Positions 1 through 9,807 are shown, numbered from the stretch's first letter. The stretch is 64,000 bases of DNA from JABIAG01 sp964561995 (GCA_964561995.1 CAZLQZ010000001.1:1-64000), one strand, 5' to 3'. Numbers and translations are program-made. Notes: generated by a model from the sequence alone, not told the origin.

Positions 1-1256
1 TTTTTTCATTTTTTATGCCCTTTGCTTTAGTTGGCAAATTTATTCCAAACATTTTTGCTTCTACAATTGTATTTTTTTCATTCATTTTAGCTAAAAGAAT
101 AACAAAAAATGATGTTGCATCATTAATGACTGCTTTTATTTCAGCTTTTATACCCATTTATTTTATTGAAACATTAAATAACATTTCTCCTTTTTCAATC
201 GTTATTCCCTTAATTTTATACTTAATTTATTGTTTTATTGAAGAAAAGCAAAAACAATTCATAGTTTTATCATTTTTGTTAACTCTGATTCATTTTTCAA
301 CAGTAATTGTTACGTTGGGTTTTTTAGTTTTTTTATTAATATCTAAAATAGAACATTTTAATGTTAAAAGACAAAATATTGAATTTACTATGTTTTCAGT
401 TGTTTTGAATTTATGGTTATTGTTTGTTTTTTATAAAAGGGCTTTTTTGTTTCATGGTTTAGAAATAATATATAAAAATATCCCAATGGATTTGATTGGA
501 CAACACTTTTTTCATTTTAATTTAATTCAAGCAATTTATTTGATTGGTATTGTTCCTTTTATTTATGCAGTAAAATCAATATATGAATTCTTATTTAGAA
601 AAAGGTTTTTTGAAGGATTTTTGATGTTATCATTAATTATTACTCCCGTTATCTTGTTATGGTTTGCATTAATTGAAGTAAGTTCTGGATTAATATTTTT
701 GGGAGTTTTTATGACTATATTATTTAGTAGTCATTACGAATCAATTTCTCAATTTCTTAAAAAGTCTAAGTTTTCAAAATTAAGATATTACAAATATTAT
801 TTTGTTATTTCTTCAATTATAATTTTCACAGTATCTTCGGTAGTTCCTTCTTTTGTTTTAAGTTCTGATCAAGTTCAAAATAGTTTATCCGAACAAGAAT
901 TTGAAGCTTTAGAATGGATAAATCAAAAAACTCCTATTGATTCAGTAATATTAGCTTCATTACAGGAAGGAGATGTTATTTCTGCAATTGCAGGTAGGAA
1001 AAATGTAATGGATACTAATTTTCTTTTGGTAAACAACATAAACCTTCGTAATAGAGAATATTCTAAGATGTTTAATTCCCCATATAAAGTTGAAACAACT
1101 GCATTGATGGACAAATATGGTGTGAATTATGTTTATCTTTCAAAAAGAAATGATTTAAAAGTTTCAAATAATAAGTTTAATGGTGACTGTTTTGAGCTGG
1201 TTTTTTCAAATGAAAAAGTTGAAATTTTTGAGGTAAAATGCAAATTAAGAACTTAA
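1..1256 (+). CDS. Multi-spanning membrane glycosyltransferase-like protein (5' partial)
   Basis: The protein has about nine hydrophobic segments over residues 1-280 and then a soluble C-terminal part of about 120 residues. The tail contains LEWINQKTP, a DxN near KNVMDTN, and KYGVNYVYLSKR, an arrangement seen at the end of STT3/PMT-like (GT-C) membrane glycosyltransferases. No N-terminal acidic catalytic loop is visible. The frame is open to the left edge, so the ATG at 15 is probably internal and the true start lies outside the window. It overlaps the next gene by 19 bp, and that gene has the same architecture, so they are probably co-transcribed paralogues that transfer or display surface sugars. 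The GT-C assignment is inferred from topology; the substrate is unknown. Confidence 0.55.
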   Translation, partial: FSFFMPFALVGKFIPNIFASTIVFFSFILAKRITKNDVASLMTAFISAFIPIYFIETLNNISPFSIVIPLILYLIYCFIEEKQKQFIVLSFLLTLIHFSTVIVTLGFLVFLLISKIEHFNVKRQNIEFTMFSVVLNLWLLFVFYKRAFLFHGLEIIYKNIPMDLIGQHFFHFNLIQAIYLIGIVPFIYAVKSIYEFLFRKRFFEGFLMLSLIITPVILLWFALIEVSSGLIFLGVFMTILFSSHYESISQFLKKSKFSKLRYYKYYFVISSIIIFTVSSVVPSFVLSSDQVQNSLSEQEFEALEWINQKTPIDSVILASLQEGDVISAIAGRKNVMDTNFLLVNNINLRNREYSKMFNSPYKVETTALMDKYGVNYVYLSKRNDLKVSNNKFNGDCFELVFSNEKVEIFEVKCKLRT

Positions 1257-2620
1257 TTAAAGAAAAAAATACAATAATATTATTGTTTTTGGTAATTATA
1301 CTTTTAGCAATACCTTCTTTTGGTAGATCTTCTTATTTTAATGATTTAGCTTTTGAAAGTTTAAAAGTTCAAAATTCACAAAGTTATAATCTATTTTACA
1401 AAGATAATTTAGTTTTAGGAGGAAGATATTTAGTTCAAAATCCTTATGATTTTGTGATTATAACTTCTTCAAAGTTTTTAAATTTGGATTTAGATATTGC
1501 ATTGCCTTTTATTTTAGGGATAATTTCTTTGTTTTTATTAAAAAAAGTATTGGAAAATAAAGGTTTTTCTGATTTGAAAAAAACTTTGGTATTGTATGTT
1601 TTTGTATTTTCGCCAATATTTATATTTACTTTTACATTGAACAATTATTATTCTTTTGTTATTTTTCTTAATTTATTAGGTATATATTTATTTTCTAAAA
1701 ATAAAACTCGATATTCTTCAATTTGTTATTTTCTTTTAGTCTTTTTTGGAGTTTTTGATTTTATTATTTCGTTACTAATATTGTATTTATTTTCAACAAA
1801 AACAAAAGATAAAATTAAGAATGTTATTTTAGTTCCGGTAATTGCTTTTTTTGTTTATTTATATTTTTTAATAACAGTAAAAGGTTTTTTTATACCCGCA
1901 ACTTCATTTACTTTAAAGGGAGTTATTACTGAGTTAGGAAGTTTAAATGGAATTGGAATGTTTACTTTAATTTTAGCAATTTCTGGTTGGTTATTTTATT
2001 GGCGTAAAAATAAAAAAGTGTTGTTTTTCATATTTTTAATGTTTATAGTGTCGTTATCTTTTCCAAAAATCAATTATTTTATTTATCCTTTGATTGCTTT
2101 ACTGGGTGGGTTAGGAATTAATGTATTGTTTAATCAAAAATGGAAACTGGAATCTTTAAAGAATTTAACTTTATTTATATTTTTTTTAGGAATGTTATTT
2201 TCTGTTATTGCTTATGAGACTAGAATATTAGAAGAGCAACCTTCTGATAAAATACTTGAGGGTCTTAATTATTTGGCAGAAGAAGAAGATGGAGTTGTTT
2301 TTTCTCATCATTCTAGAGGTTTATGGATTGAAATTTATTCTAATAAAACAGTTTTACTTGATTCAAATTTTGATGGAGTTAAAAATTTAGAAGAAAAGCA
2401 GTCAGATACCCAGCAACTCTTTCACACTTATGATTTAAGTAATGTTAAAGAATTATTTAAAAAATATAATATTAAATATGTTGTAGTCGATATTGGTTTG
2501 AAAAACGGTTTAGTTTGGGAAAAAGAAAATCAAGAATTACTTTATTTATTGACTGATAAAAACTCATTTAGAAAGATTTATTCTAATTCTGAAATTGACA
2601 TTTGGGAGATTATTGCTTAA
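1238..2620 (+). CDS. Multi-spanning membrane protein, GT-C glycosyltransferase-like
   Basis: 460 residues: about ten membrane segments through residue 330, then a soluble tail with KYNIKYVVVDIG that mirrors KYGVNYVYLSKR in the upstream gene. The two are probably paralogues from duplication. The start lies inside the preceding gene, consistent with translational coupling. The tail resembles the C-terminal domain of PMT/STT3-like transferases, but I see no diagnostic catalytic motif. It sits at the edge of a glycosyltransferase-rich island, so surface glycan or protein glycosylation is the likely context. Function is inferred. Confidence 0.55.
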   Translation: MQIKNLIKEKNTIILLFLVIILLAIPSFGRSSYFNDLAFESLKVQNSQSYNLFYKDNLVLGGRYLVQNPYDFVIITSSKFLNLDLDIALPFILGIISLFLLKKVLENKGFSDLKKTLVLYVFVFSPIFIFTFTLNNYYSFVIFLNLLGIYLFSKNKTRYSSICYFLLVFFGVFDFIISLLILYLFSTKTKDKIKNVILVPVIAFFVYLYFLITVKGFFIPATSFTLKGVITELGSLNGIGMFTLILAISGWLFYWRKNKKVLFFIFLMFIVSLSFPKINYFIYPLIALLGGLGINVLFNQKWKLESLKNLTLFIFFLGMLFSVIAYETRILEEQPSDKILEGLNYLAEEEDGVVFSHHSRGLWIEIYSNKTVLLDSNFDGVKNLEEKQSDTQQLFHTYDLSNVKELFKKYNIKYVVVDIGLKNGLVWEKENQELLYLLTDKNSFRKIYSNSEIDIWEIIA

Positions 2621-2703
2621 TTTTTATCTAAAAATTTAATCTTCTTTTTTAAGTAATTTTTGTATATTTTAATCAATTTCTCAGGATCCATTTGTATTTA
2701 AAA

Positions 2704-3747
2704 TTAACTTTTAAAACTTTTTTTATGATTTTTTAATTTTTGGTCTATATAATTGAATAATTTAGAATTATCTTCAGAAGGATAGTTTTTCAAATTAGTT
2801 TTAAACAATTCGAGACTTTTAAGAAATCGTTCTAAATTTTTATAATTAATTTCTTTACAACACATACCATAACCTAATTTTTCAATATAAAAACTATTTA
2901 GATTTTGTTCAAAATGTTTTTTGACTGGTATGGATAATATGGGTTTTTTAAAATACAATGCTTCAGATATTAAAGTATGTCCTCCATTTGTAATTACTCC
3001 ATTGGCTGAGCTTAAATCTTTAATAATTTCATTAGATGTTTTTTTAAAAGTAATGTTTTTAATTTTTAATTCTTGATTAAATCCATAAATTATGAAATTG
3101 ATTTTTTTAAATCTTAAAAATAAGTCTATTAATTCTTTTTTTATTGTTTGAGAAGTTTGATAAACTAAAATGTGGTTGTTTTCAGTCATTTTAGTCTTGA
3201 AAAGTTCTTTTCTTAAAATTGCAGGAAAGACTTTTACATTTTTTTTCTTGCTTTGAACTTTAAAAAAAGAAGTTATTAAATATTCATTACAAAAAGGCGT
3301 TTTTAGGTTGACAAATACACAATCAATTAAAGATTTTTTTTTATATTGTATTTTAGTATGTGTTGTTGCATGAATGTTGTCTAAACTGATTATTGGGACG
3401 TTTAGAATTTTTCCAATAATATAAGAAGTGAAATCAAAGTCAGTAATAACATAATCAATTTGATTATTAAGAATCTTTTTTATAATTTTCAAATTACTTT
3501 TAATTATTGAATGGGCTGAAAAAATGTTTGAAAAAAAAGTATTAATGTGATGTATCGAATTGTTTTTGTATATTATCTTTAATCCTTTAATTTGATGGAT
3601 TGTTTTTACTTTACTTTTTAAGAACGTGTATGCTCTGTTCGAGGCAATAACTTCTACTTCATGATCTTTTTCAAGGTGTTTAATTACGGGTAAACTTCTA
3701 GTTGCATGACCTAATCCTTCTCCAACAACCCCATATAATATTCTCAT
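2704..3747 (-). CDS. GT-B glycosyltransferase (MurG/GT28-like)
   Basis: 347 residues with the two-domain plan of a GT-B glycosyltransferase. The N-terminal Rossmann half opens with GVVGEGLGHATRSLPV (about residues 6-21), the glycine-rich acceptor loop typical of GT28 and related archaeal families. The C-terminal half carries NGGHTLISEALYFKKPI near residue 255, the nucleotide-sugar-binding region with the conserved GG..T...E pattern. It should transfer a sugar from a nucleotide-sugar donor to a membrane or surface acceptor on the cytosolic face. Very Lys/Ile-rich, as expected for this AT-rich genome. It converges with the membrane glycosyltransferase pair to its left. Donor and acceptor cannot be read from sequence. 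Confidence 0.75.
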   Translation of the reverse strand: MRILYGVVGEGLGHATRSLPVIKHLEKDHEVEVIASNRAYTFLKSKVKTIHQIKGLKIIYKNNSIHHINTFFSNIFSAHSIIKSNLKIIKKILNNQIDYVITDFDFTSYIIGKILNVPIISLDNIHATTHTKIQYKKKSLIDCVFVNLKTPFCNEYLITSFFKVQSKKKNVKVFPAILRKELFKTKMTENNHILVYQTSQTIKKELIDLFLRFKKINFIIYGFNQELKIKNITFKKTSNEIIKDLSSANGVITNGGHTLISEALYFKKPILSIPVKKHFEQNLNSFYIEKLGYGMCCKEINYKNLERFLKSLELFKTNLKNYPSEDNSKLFNYIDQKLKNHKKSFKS

Positions 3748-3790
3748 ATTGATTTATTAATTGCTTGTTGTTTTTAATATTAACTATATC

Positions 3791-4225
3791 TTATCGCCAA
3801 ATTAATGCCCAAGAGCCTATTGTAATTAAAAATGATAATACATAATATGCAGGAATTTGAAATTTTCCAATTTTTAACCAAGGATAATAATTTGCAAATT
3901 TAGGGTTTAATTCAGAAAGTTTAACTTTTGGATTAACAACATACCACATAAAATCTTCAATTATAATTCCTGAAAAATAAGCACTTAAAAGAATTCCAAA
4001 TAATTTAGTGTTCCATCCAAACGCAACTAAAGGTAATGTCATCAAAAAAGGAATGGTAATCACAAATAAGTAAAAATGATAGGCTGTAAAACAATATTTG
4101 CCCGTTTTAATTTTCCACCCTAATTTTCCTTTGTCCCAGGCTTTTCTTCCTTCCGAATATGCTTCCCAAAAAGATGTAGCTATCATAGCAATGTAAACCC
4201 AGATGAAAATTAGTATCGTGTTCAT
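3791..4225 (-). CDS. Small integral membrane protein, unknown
   Basis: 144 residues with four likely transmembrane helices, around residues 1-20, 48-68, 75-95 and 122-142. The segment between the first two helices is polar (EAYSEGRKAWDKGKLGWK). I do not recognise a family. It sits 43 bp upstream of the GT-B gene on the same strand, so a shared transcript is possible. Nothing in the sequence fixes its role. Confidence 0.7.
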   Translation of the reverse strand: MNTILIFIWVYIAMIATSFWEAYSEGRKAWDKGKLGWKIKTGKYCFTAYHFYLFVITIPFLMTLPLVAFGWNTKLFGILLSAYFSGIIIEDFMWYVVNPKVKLSELNPKFANYYPWLKIGKFQIPAYYVLSFLITIGSWALIWR

Positions 4226-4284
4226 TATTTTTTAATTGTAACTTTCTTATTTAAATAATTTGTTTTTTAATTGTCTTTTTCTTC

Positions 4285-4977
4285 TTATTTTTTTATAAAA
4301 TCTTCATATATTGCAGGTTTGTATCCTTTTTTTATTAATTGGTCTATTTTTTTCATTATTTTTGGAAGTGTTTTATAAGTTACATCTGATGGATGAATTG
4401 AAATACGTATAGTTTTACTTTTATCAAAAATAAGACGAAAAAAGAACAAGGATGCAATTAATTTTGAAATAAGGGCACTAGTATCTGCAGCAAAAAGGTA
4501 AGGAACTGAAGGTATAAATTTATTTTTATAATAAATTCCTTTTTTGGTTGCATAATATTGAAAATAATCAAATATCATTTTTGATTTCTTTTTTGGAAAA
4601 TACCATACTGGCGGTTCAAAACCCAGTTTTTGGATTCCAAAATAAGAACCAAATCTCTTTTTAGCGTCTTGAAAACTTTCAACTATGTCTTTTTTAGGTT
4701 TAAAAAATTCAAAGTATTTGAATACATGATAAAACAAAACCCGTTTATTAATTAAGTGTGTATGTCCATGATATACTAATTTTTTGTTATTATTAATTAC
4801 TTTTTTAATAAATTTGATGAAAGAAGGGAATTTTTCAATGTTCCAATTGTTTTCAAAGTTTAATGTCAAAAGCAGATTGTATTTGTCAATGTGTTTATTA
4901 AGTTCTCTAACTATTGTATGAATTTCTTTTTCATATTTCGGGGATACATCATGAATTGAAACAATAATTTTTTTCAT
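4285..4977 (-). CDS. Polysaccharide-deacetylase-like protein (DUF2334 type)
   Basis: About 230 residues. It opens with KKIIVSIHDVSPKYEKEI, the HD-containing first strand of NodB-like/DUF2334 deacetylases, followed by HGHTH (about residue 79 counted from the upstream ATG), matching the metal-binding H-x3-H region. ISIHPSDV near residue 207 fits the late histidine motif. The family removes acyl groups from polysaccharides or glycolipids. I prefer the start at 4977 over the upstream ATG at 4998, because the box TTTATT at about 5001-5007 then lies 27 nt upstream, as in other leaderless genes here. That also removes crowding with the divergent acyltransferase gene. Confidence 0.7.
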   Translation of the reverse strand: MKKIIVSIHDVSPKYEKEIHTIVRELNKHIDKYNLLLTLNFENNWNIEKFPSFIKFIKKVINNNKKLVYHGHTHLINKRVLFYHVFKYFEFFKPKKDIVESFQDAKKRFGSYFGIQKLGFEPPVWYFPKKKSKMIFDYFQYYATKKGIYYKNKFIPSVPYLFAADTSALISKLIASLFFFRLIFDKSKTIRISIHPSDVTYKTLPKIMKKIDQLIKKGYKPAIYEDFIKK

Positions 4978-5019
4978 TTTAGTAAATAATTTAAACAACT
5001 AATAAATATCTTTTGTTTT

Positions 5020-5700
5020 ATGTGCAAAATATGGAATTTTATATCTAATCGAATAATTATTGGAAGTATCCATTTAATTTTTAACATAAGAGTTAAGGGT
5101 ATAAAAAATGTTTCTAATGAGGATAACTTTATTTTTGCTTTTAATCATTACGGTTTTATTGATTTTCCTGTCGTAATAGGCATTCTTAGAAAATTAAAAA
5201 GAAAATTTCGACCTTTAGTTGGGGAAGAGCTTTTTGAACAAGGACTGGTTACAAATGTTATGAAAGTATGGAATCCAATTAAGTTAATTTATTCAAAAAA
5301 GAGTAAATCGACTGAAAAATGTGTGAATACTTTAAAGGATGGAAAAGATTTGTTAATTGCTCCTGAAGGGGGATATAGGTGGTGTCGACCGAATTTGAAA
5401 AGGGAAAAGATTTTCACTGGAACCGTTAGAATTTCAATAATATCAAAAAAAAAGATTATACCTGTAAAAGTAACTAATTGTTATGAGGCTTGGAAATTCA
5501 ATTATGAAAAACCTTTTTCAATTTTTAGAATTAATCCGTTTAAACCAATTCTTGTTGAATTTTTAAAACCTATAAATTCTGTTTCTCTTAATTTGGATCT
5601 TAGCAAATTTACCGAAGAAAATAACAATACTTTAAAAAGTGAAAGTTATAAACTAATTAAGCAACTAGAGGGCAATTATGCAAGATATATTAAATCATAA
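5020..5700 (+). CDS. PlsC-like acyltransferase
   Basis: 226 residues with the glycerolipid acyltransferase signature NHYGFID, giving the HX4D catalytic pair at His43/Asp48, and a downstream APEGGYRW block matching the phosphate-binding PEG.R motif. Enzymes of this family move an acyl chain from acyl-CoA or acyl-ACP to an alcohol, classically lysophosphatidate. An archaeon makes isoprenoid ether lipids, so the physiological acceptor here is not obvious. The gene overlaps the next by 23 bp and heads an acyltransferase-hydrolase-hydrolase run, suggesting one pathway that adds and removes acyl groups. Family call is firm; substrate is unknown. Confidence 0.8.
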   Translation: MCKIWNFISNRIIIGSIHLIFNIRVKGIKNVSNEDNFIFAFNHYGFIDFPVVIGILRKLKRKFRPLVGEELFEQGLVTNVMKVWNPIKLIYSKKSKSTEKCVNTLKDGKDLLIAPEGGYRWCRPNLKREKIFTGTVRISIISKKKIIPVKVTNCYEAWKFNYEKPFSIFRINPFKPILVEFLKPINSVSLNLDLSKFTEENNNTLKSESYKLIKQLEGNYARYIKS

Positions 5701-6523
5701 ATATGTAGAAAGTTTTGACGGAACAAAGATTCATTATTTGTTCAAAAAAGGCGGTAAAAAGGTTTTGTTCTTTGTACATGGACTTTTTGGAGATGTTACT
5801 GGATGGAATAAACTTAATAATTATCTTTTAAATGAAAATTATACTTTTATATTTATGGATTCAAGAGCTCATGGTAAAAGTGGTAAATTTTATGATGAAA
5901 AACTGAGTACTTGTAGTTCAATAACAAAAGATATTGTTGCAATTTTAAATAAAGAGAATATAAATAAGATTAATATCGTTGGTTTTTCACAAGGTACGGT
6001 TTCATCAATATTATTATCTTTAAATTATCCTGATTTTGTAGAAAAACAAATTCTTATTAGTTCTAATGGATCTTTTGGTGATACCATGTTTGAAAAGTTT
6101 TTAGTTTCTGTATCCGTATTACCTACTGCGATATTGTATTATTTTCCTATAACTCGAATGTTGCTTTCTAGTGGTAAAGGGAAAGAAAAAGATTTTTCTA
6201 ATGTTGAATGGGTAGAAGATTATAACTTTAATATTGTTGAAGTTTTTTCTGCTCTTAAAAAAATGAGAATTGGAAATGCTTATAATTTTTTAAAGGACAT
6301 ACCCCGAGTTTTAAAGATTGGTGATTTTCAAAAGATTAAAACTCCCACTTTATTACTTCATGGAGAAAAAGATAGTTGTTTTTTTTTAGATAGAGTAAAA
6401 CTTTTTAACAAAATAGTTAAATCTTCAAAATTGGTAGTTTTAAAAGGCATTAATCACCATCCTTGGAATAACTGTCCTAAAAAATTAGCCCAAGAAATAA
6501 TTAAATATATTGAAAATGATTAA
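5678..6523 (+). CDS. Alpha/beta hydrolase, first of a tandem pair
   Basis: 281 residues with the canonical alpha/beta-hydrolase layout: oxyanion region FVHGLFGD (33-40), nucleophile elbow GFSQGT with Ser104, a likely acid in HGEKDS, and catalytic His in GINHHPW near the C-terminus. The next gene is a paralogue with matching motifs in the same order, so the pair arose by tandem duplication. It overlaps the upstream acyltransferase by 23 bp and the downstream hydrolase by 14 bp, so the three genes should be co-translated. Esterase or lipase-like activity on a lipid or acylated glycan is plausible but inferred. Confidence 0.8.
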   Translation: MQDILNHKYVESFDGTKIHYLFKKGGKKVLFFVHGLFGDVTGWNKLNNYLLNENYTFIFMDSRAHGKSGKFYDEKLSTCSSITKDIVAILNKENINKINIVGFSQGTVSSILLSLNYPDFVEKQILISSNGSFGDTMFEKFLVSVSVLPTAILYYFPITRMLLSSGKGKEKDFSNVEWVEDYNFNIVEVFSALKKMRIGNAYNFLKDIPRVLKIGDFQKIKTPTLLLHGEKDSCFFLDRVKLFNKIVKSSKLVVLKGINHHPWNNCPKKLAQEIIKYIEND

Positions 6524-7391
6524 GAAAATATTAAGTTTTGATAATATACCCATTAGGTATTTAATAAAAAAAGGTGAAAAAGAATGTGTTCTTTTTTTGC
6601 ATGGGGTGGGTGGAGGTTATCAATGTTGGAAACCAATTTATAATTATCTTCATGAGAAAGGACATTCTGTAATTGCATTAGACCTAAGAAGTCATGGAAA
6701 AAGTGGAAAACCTATTAAAAATAATTGTAACATGTTAAGTATTATAAAAGACATTAATTTAATTTTAAATAAAGAAGGAATAAATAAAATTTCTTTGGTT
6801 GGTCATTCTTATGGAACTTTTGTAGCAATTAATTATTATTCCAAATTTAAAGAAAAAGTAAGTAATATTGTTTTAATGGGTTCACATCATAATCCTGCCA
6901 AAGATAATTCTTTTAAATACGGATTAAATATTTTTATGTTAATTCCAAAAATATTATCTTTGTTTTATAAAAAAGATAAGTTTTTTGAAATTGATTTTTC
7001 TAAATATAAAGGTCGAAGTGATTATGACATTCCTAAAATTTGTAAAGAAATAATTAGTGTAACTCCTTACCGATATATTAATTTTGCATCCGAAATGAGT
7101 AAATTTAATTATAAAGATTATGTAGATGATATCAAAATTCCTCTTTTATTAATTCATGGAACTATTGATATTTGTGTTAATAAAAAAATTCCTTATGAGT
7201 TTAATTCTGAAGTTTCTAATTCCCGATTGATTTATTATAAAGGTATAAATCATCATACTCCTGTAAATTGTCCTGACGATATTAGAGTTTCTTTATTTGA
7301 TTTCTTTACATCATATGAAAAATTAGATGAGAATTTGCAAAAAAGATCTTTAATTAATGAAGAAAAAGTGTTTTTAATTAATCCATTATAA
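6510..7391 (+). CDS. Alpha/beta hydrolase, second of a tandem pair
   Basis: 293 residues. HGVGGGYQCW (31-40) forms the oxyanion loop, GHSYGTF holds the nucleophile Ser100, and GINHHTP supplies the C-terminal histidine. Spacing matches the upstream hydrolase closely, including the shared GKSGK turn after strand 4. The start overlaps the preceding stop, and a second Met two codons later could equally be used. The C-terminus is about 15 residues longer than its paralogue. Probably a serine esterase in the same acyl-handling operon; the substrate cannot be read. Confidence 0.8.
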   Translation: MKMIKKILSFDNIPIRYLIKKGEKECVLFLHGVGGGYQCWKPIYNYLHEKGHSVIALDLRSHGKSGKPIKNNCNMLSIIKDINLILNKEGINKISLVGHSYGTFVAINYYSKFKEKVSNIVLMGSHHNPAKDNSFKYGLNIFMLIPKILSLFYKKDKFFEIDFSKYKGRSDYDIPKICKEIISVTPYRYINFASEMSKFNYKDYVDDIKIPLLLIHGTIDICVNKKIPYEFNSEVSNSRLIYYKGINHHTPVNCPDDIRVSLFDFFTSYEKLDENLQKRSLINEEKVFLINPL

Positions 7392-7442
7392 ATCAAATAT
7401 AATTCCAATATATTTAAATACTGTAACTTAAAATATTCATTT

Positions 7443-8552
7443 ATGAAGATTTTAATGTTGATGATGGAGGCAGGAAGTGGGCATAAAGCTCCCGCAATGG
7501 CTTTAAAACAAAATATTGAAGAAACTTATCCAGGTCAACATGAGATTGAAGTTATCGATTTTGCAAAAGTTCTTGAGTGTACTAAATTTGATTCATTTTA
7601 TAAAAATACATGGAATTTTTTTTTAAAGAAACCTTTTTTATTTTCTTTAACTTATTCTATTGTTAATACTAGGTTTGCCAAATTAAATGAAAGTATAATA
7701 ACTCGAAAAGTAACAGACAAAGTTGAAGGATTCATTAAGGGATTTAAACCAGATATTATTGTTTCTACTCATTTCACTTCCTCTAATATTTTGGCAAAAT
7801 TAACTGAAAAGAAAAAAATCAATTTGCCTTGTGTTGCGATTATTACCGATCCCTTTAATAAACATAGAATTTGGGTTAATAAAAACAATTTTAATGTTGT
7901 TTTTTCTGAAAATGCAAAAAAATATTTGATTAGTAAAGGAATTGTTGGATCGCACGTCAAACATTTTTCATTTCCACTAAGAGCTCCTTTTTCTAAAAAG
8001 TTACCTTCTAAAGAAGAATTAAGAACAAAATTAGGTTTTGGAAAAGATAAGTTTGTATTTTTTATAAGTTCGGGTGGCGAAGGAATAGGTAATATGGAGG
8101 TAACGGTTAAAAAATTATTGGCTGCAAAAATAAATAATCTTCAAATTGTTGTTGTGGCTGGTCGAAATCAAAATCTGTATGAAAATTTAAAATCACTCAA
8201 TGCTGGATCAGATTTAAAGATTTTTGGTTATGTAAATAATATGGAAGAAATATTAAAAGCTTCAGATTTAATTTGTGGTAAAACTGGGGCTTCGTTTACT
8301 TTTGAAGCTCTTTCATTAGGAAAACCTTTGTTATTTAATCAGACAATTGCTAATGAGTTTCCGACTAGGGATGCAATAGTTAATGGAGGTATGGCTTGGT
8401 ATGTGCCAAAACCTAATCAAATAGTTTCTTTTGTTAAAAAAATCACAAAAGATAAATCTGAATTAAATCGGGTTGCTAACAATGTTAAGAAATTTAATTT
8501 TAAATCTGGCACTTCAGAAATAGCACAGTATATTCTTAATCTAATTCATTAA
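7443..8552 (+). CDS. GT-B glycosyltransferase, MGDG synthase/UgtP-like
   Basis: 369 residues. The N-terminus MMEAGSGHKAPAMAL matches the GSGH.....AL loop of monogalactosyldiacylglycerol synthases and the bacterial processive diacylglycerol glucosyltransferases. The C-terminal half has GKTGASFTFEALSLGKPLL (about 278-296), the sugar-nucleotide-binding segment. Members transfer hexoses onto membrane lipid. A TATA-like box ATTTAAATA about 26 nt before the ATG supports this start and a leaderless transcript. It lies beside acyltransferase and hydrolase genes, which fits a glycolipid role. Donor sugar is unknown. Confidence 0.78.
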   Translation: MKILMLMMEAGSGHKAPAMALKQNIEETYPGQHEIEVIDFAKVLECTKFDSFYKNTWNFFLKKPFLFSLTYSIVNTRFAKLNESIITRKVTDKVEGFIKGFKPDIIVSTHFTSSNILAKLTEKKKINLPCVAIITDPFNKHRIWVNKNNFNVVFSENAKKYLISKGIVGSHVKHFSFPLRAPFSKKLPSKEELRTKLGFGKDKFVFFISSGGEGIGNMEVTVKKLLAAKINNLQIVVVAGRNQNLYENLKSLNAGSDLKIFGYVNNMEEILKASDLICGKTGASFTFEALSLGKPLLFNQTIANEFPTRDAIVNGGMAWYVPKPNQIVSFVKKITKDKSELNRVANNVKKFNFKSGTSEIAQYILNLIH

Positions 8553-9720
8553 ATTTTTCAAGAGCTACTTTAATTATGTTGTCTATATTATAATATTTAT
8601 ATTCTGCTAATCTTCCTATAAAAATTATTTTAGATTTGCCTTTTGAGTTGTATTTTTTCAATTCTTCATTATACAATTCTAATTTTTTAAAATTATCTTC
8701 TTGTGGGATGGGATAATATGGAATATTTTCTGAATTATGTTCACAAGGATATTCGGTTACAAAAACTGTTTTTTTAATTGAATTTTGGTCTGGATTGTTT
8801 TTGTAGAAATGTTTAAATTCAGTAATTCTGGTAAAGTCTTTTGCACTAGGATAATTTATTACTGAGTTTTCTTGTATAAATTCCTCGTTCTCTTCTTTAA
8901 ATTCAAGTTTTAAACTTCTATAAGGTAATTTTCCATGTTTAAAATCAAAAAACTCGTCAATTTTTCCACTATATACAAAAGTTCCTTCCCATTTCTCGCC
9001 AAAAAGTAATATATCTTCTGATTTAATTTCAATAATTTTTTTGTAATCTGTATTAAGTAATATTTTTATATTTTTATTATCAAGCATCTTTTCAAATATT
9101 TTAAAATAACCTTCTTTTGGCATTCCTTGGTAAGGCTCGGCAAAATATCGATTATCTTTTGAAAGAAGAATTGGAACTCTTTCTGTTACTCCGATAAGTT
9201 CTTCAGGTCTTATTCCCCATTGTTTTAAGCTATAATTAAGAAATATTTTTTCAAAAATTAAATTAGCTAATTCAATAAGGTCTCCATCTCCCTTTTTTTC
9301 AGCCAATTCTTTTAATTTTAATACTGGAATTTTTTCTCCTTCATTAAATAAATCTAAAAGTTTTTTTTCTAATTTTTCTGCCTTTTTAGTGTCAAATAAT
9401 TCATAAAGAGAATTGAGATTAAATGGTATATGTATATTTTTATTATTAACATTAGCTAATACTTCATGTTCATATTCAACCCATTCGGTAAAATTACTCA
9501 AATAATCATAGGCTGTTTTATCTTTTGTATGAAAAATGTGTGGTCCATATTTCTGAATAAAAATTCCATTTTTATCTAAATAATCATAACAATTTCCGCC
9601 CAAATGATTTCTTTTTTCAATTAATAAAACTTTTTTACCTTTTTTTGAGAATCTTTCAGCCATCACACTACCTGCAAAGCCTGCACCAATTACAATAACA
9701 TCTGGATTAAACATACTCAT
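8536..9720 (-). CDS. glf: UDP-galactopyranose mutase
   Basis: 394 residues, close to the usual bacterial length. It starts with an FAD-binding Rossmann motif, VIVIGAGFAGSVMAERF, followed by RNHLGGNCYD and then GPHIFHT, both hallmarks of UDP-galactopyranose mutase. The enzyme interconverts UDP-Galp and UDP-Galf, supplying galactofuranose for surface glycans. Its 3' end overlaps the convergent GT-B gene by 17 bp. Its presence implies that galactofuranose is used by one of the neighbouring transferases. The gene is intact and confidently recognised. Confidence 0.92.
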   Translation of the reverse strand: MSMFNPDVIVIGAGFAGSVMAERFSKKGKKVLLIEKRNHLGGNCYDYLDKNGIFIQKYGPHIFHTKDKTAYDYLSNFTEWVEYEHEVLANVNNKNIHIPFNLNSLYELFDTKKAEKLEKKLLDLFNEGEKIPVLKLKELAEKKGDGDLIELANLIFEKIFLNYSLKQWGIRPEELIGVTERVPILLSKDNRYFAEPYQGMPKEGYFKIFEKMLDNKNIKILLNTDYKKIIEIKSEDILLFGEKWEGTFVYSGKIDEFFDFKHGKLPYRSLKLEFKEENEEFIQENSVINYPSAKDFTRITEFKHFYKNNPDQNSIKKTVFVTEYPCEHNSENIPYYPIPQEDNFKKLELYNEELKKYNSKGKSKIIFIGRLAEYKYYNIDNIIKVALEKFNELD

Positions 9721-9807
9721 TTAGAATTTTTTTTCTTTTTAAACTTTTAGGTTTTTTAATAAATATTGATTGGAAAGTTTTATAAATATCTTTTAAAAAC
9801 AAAATTT

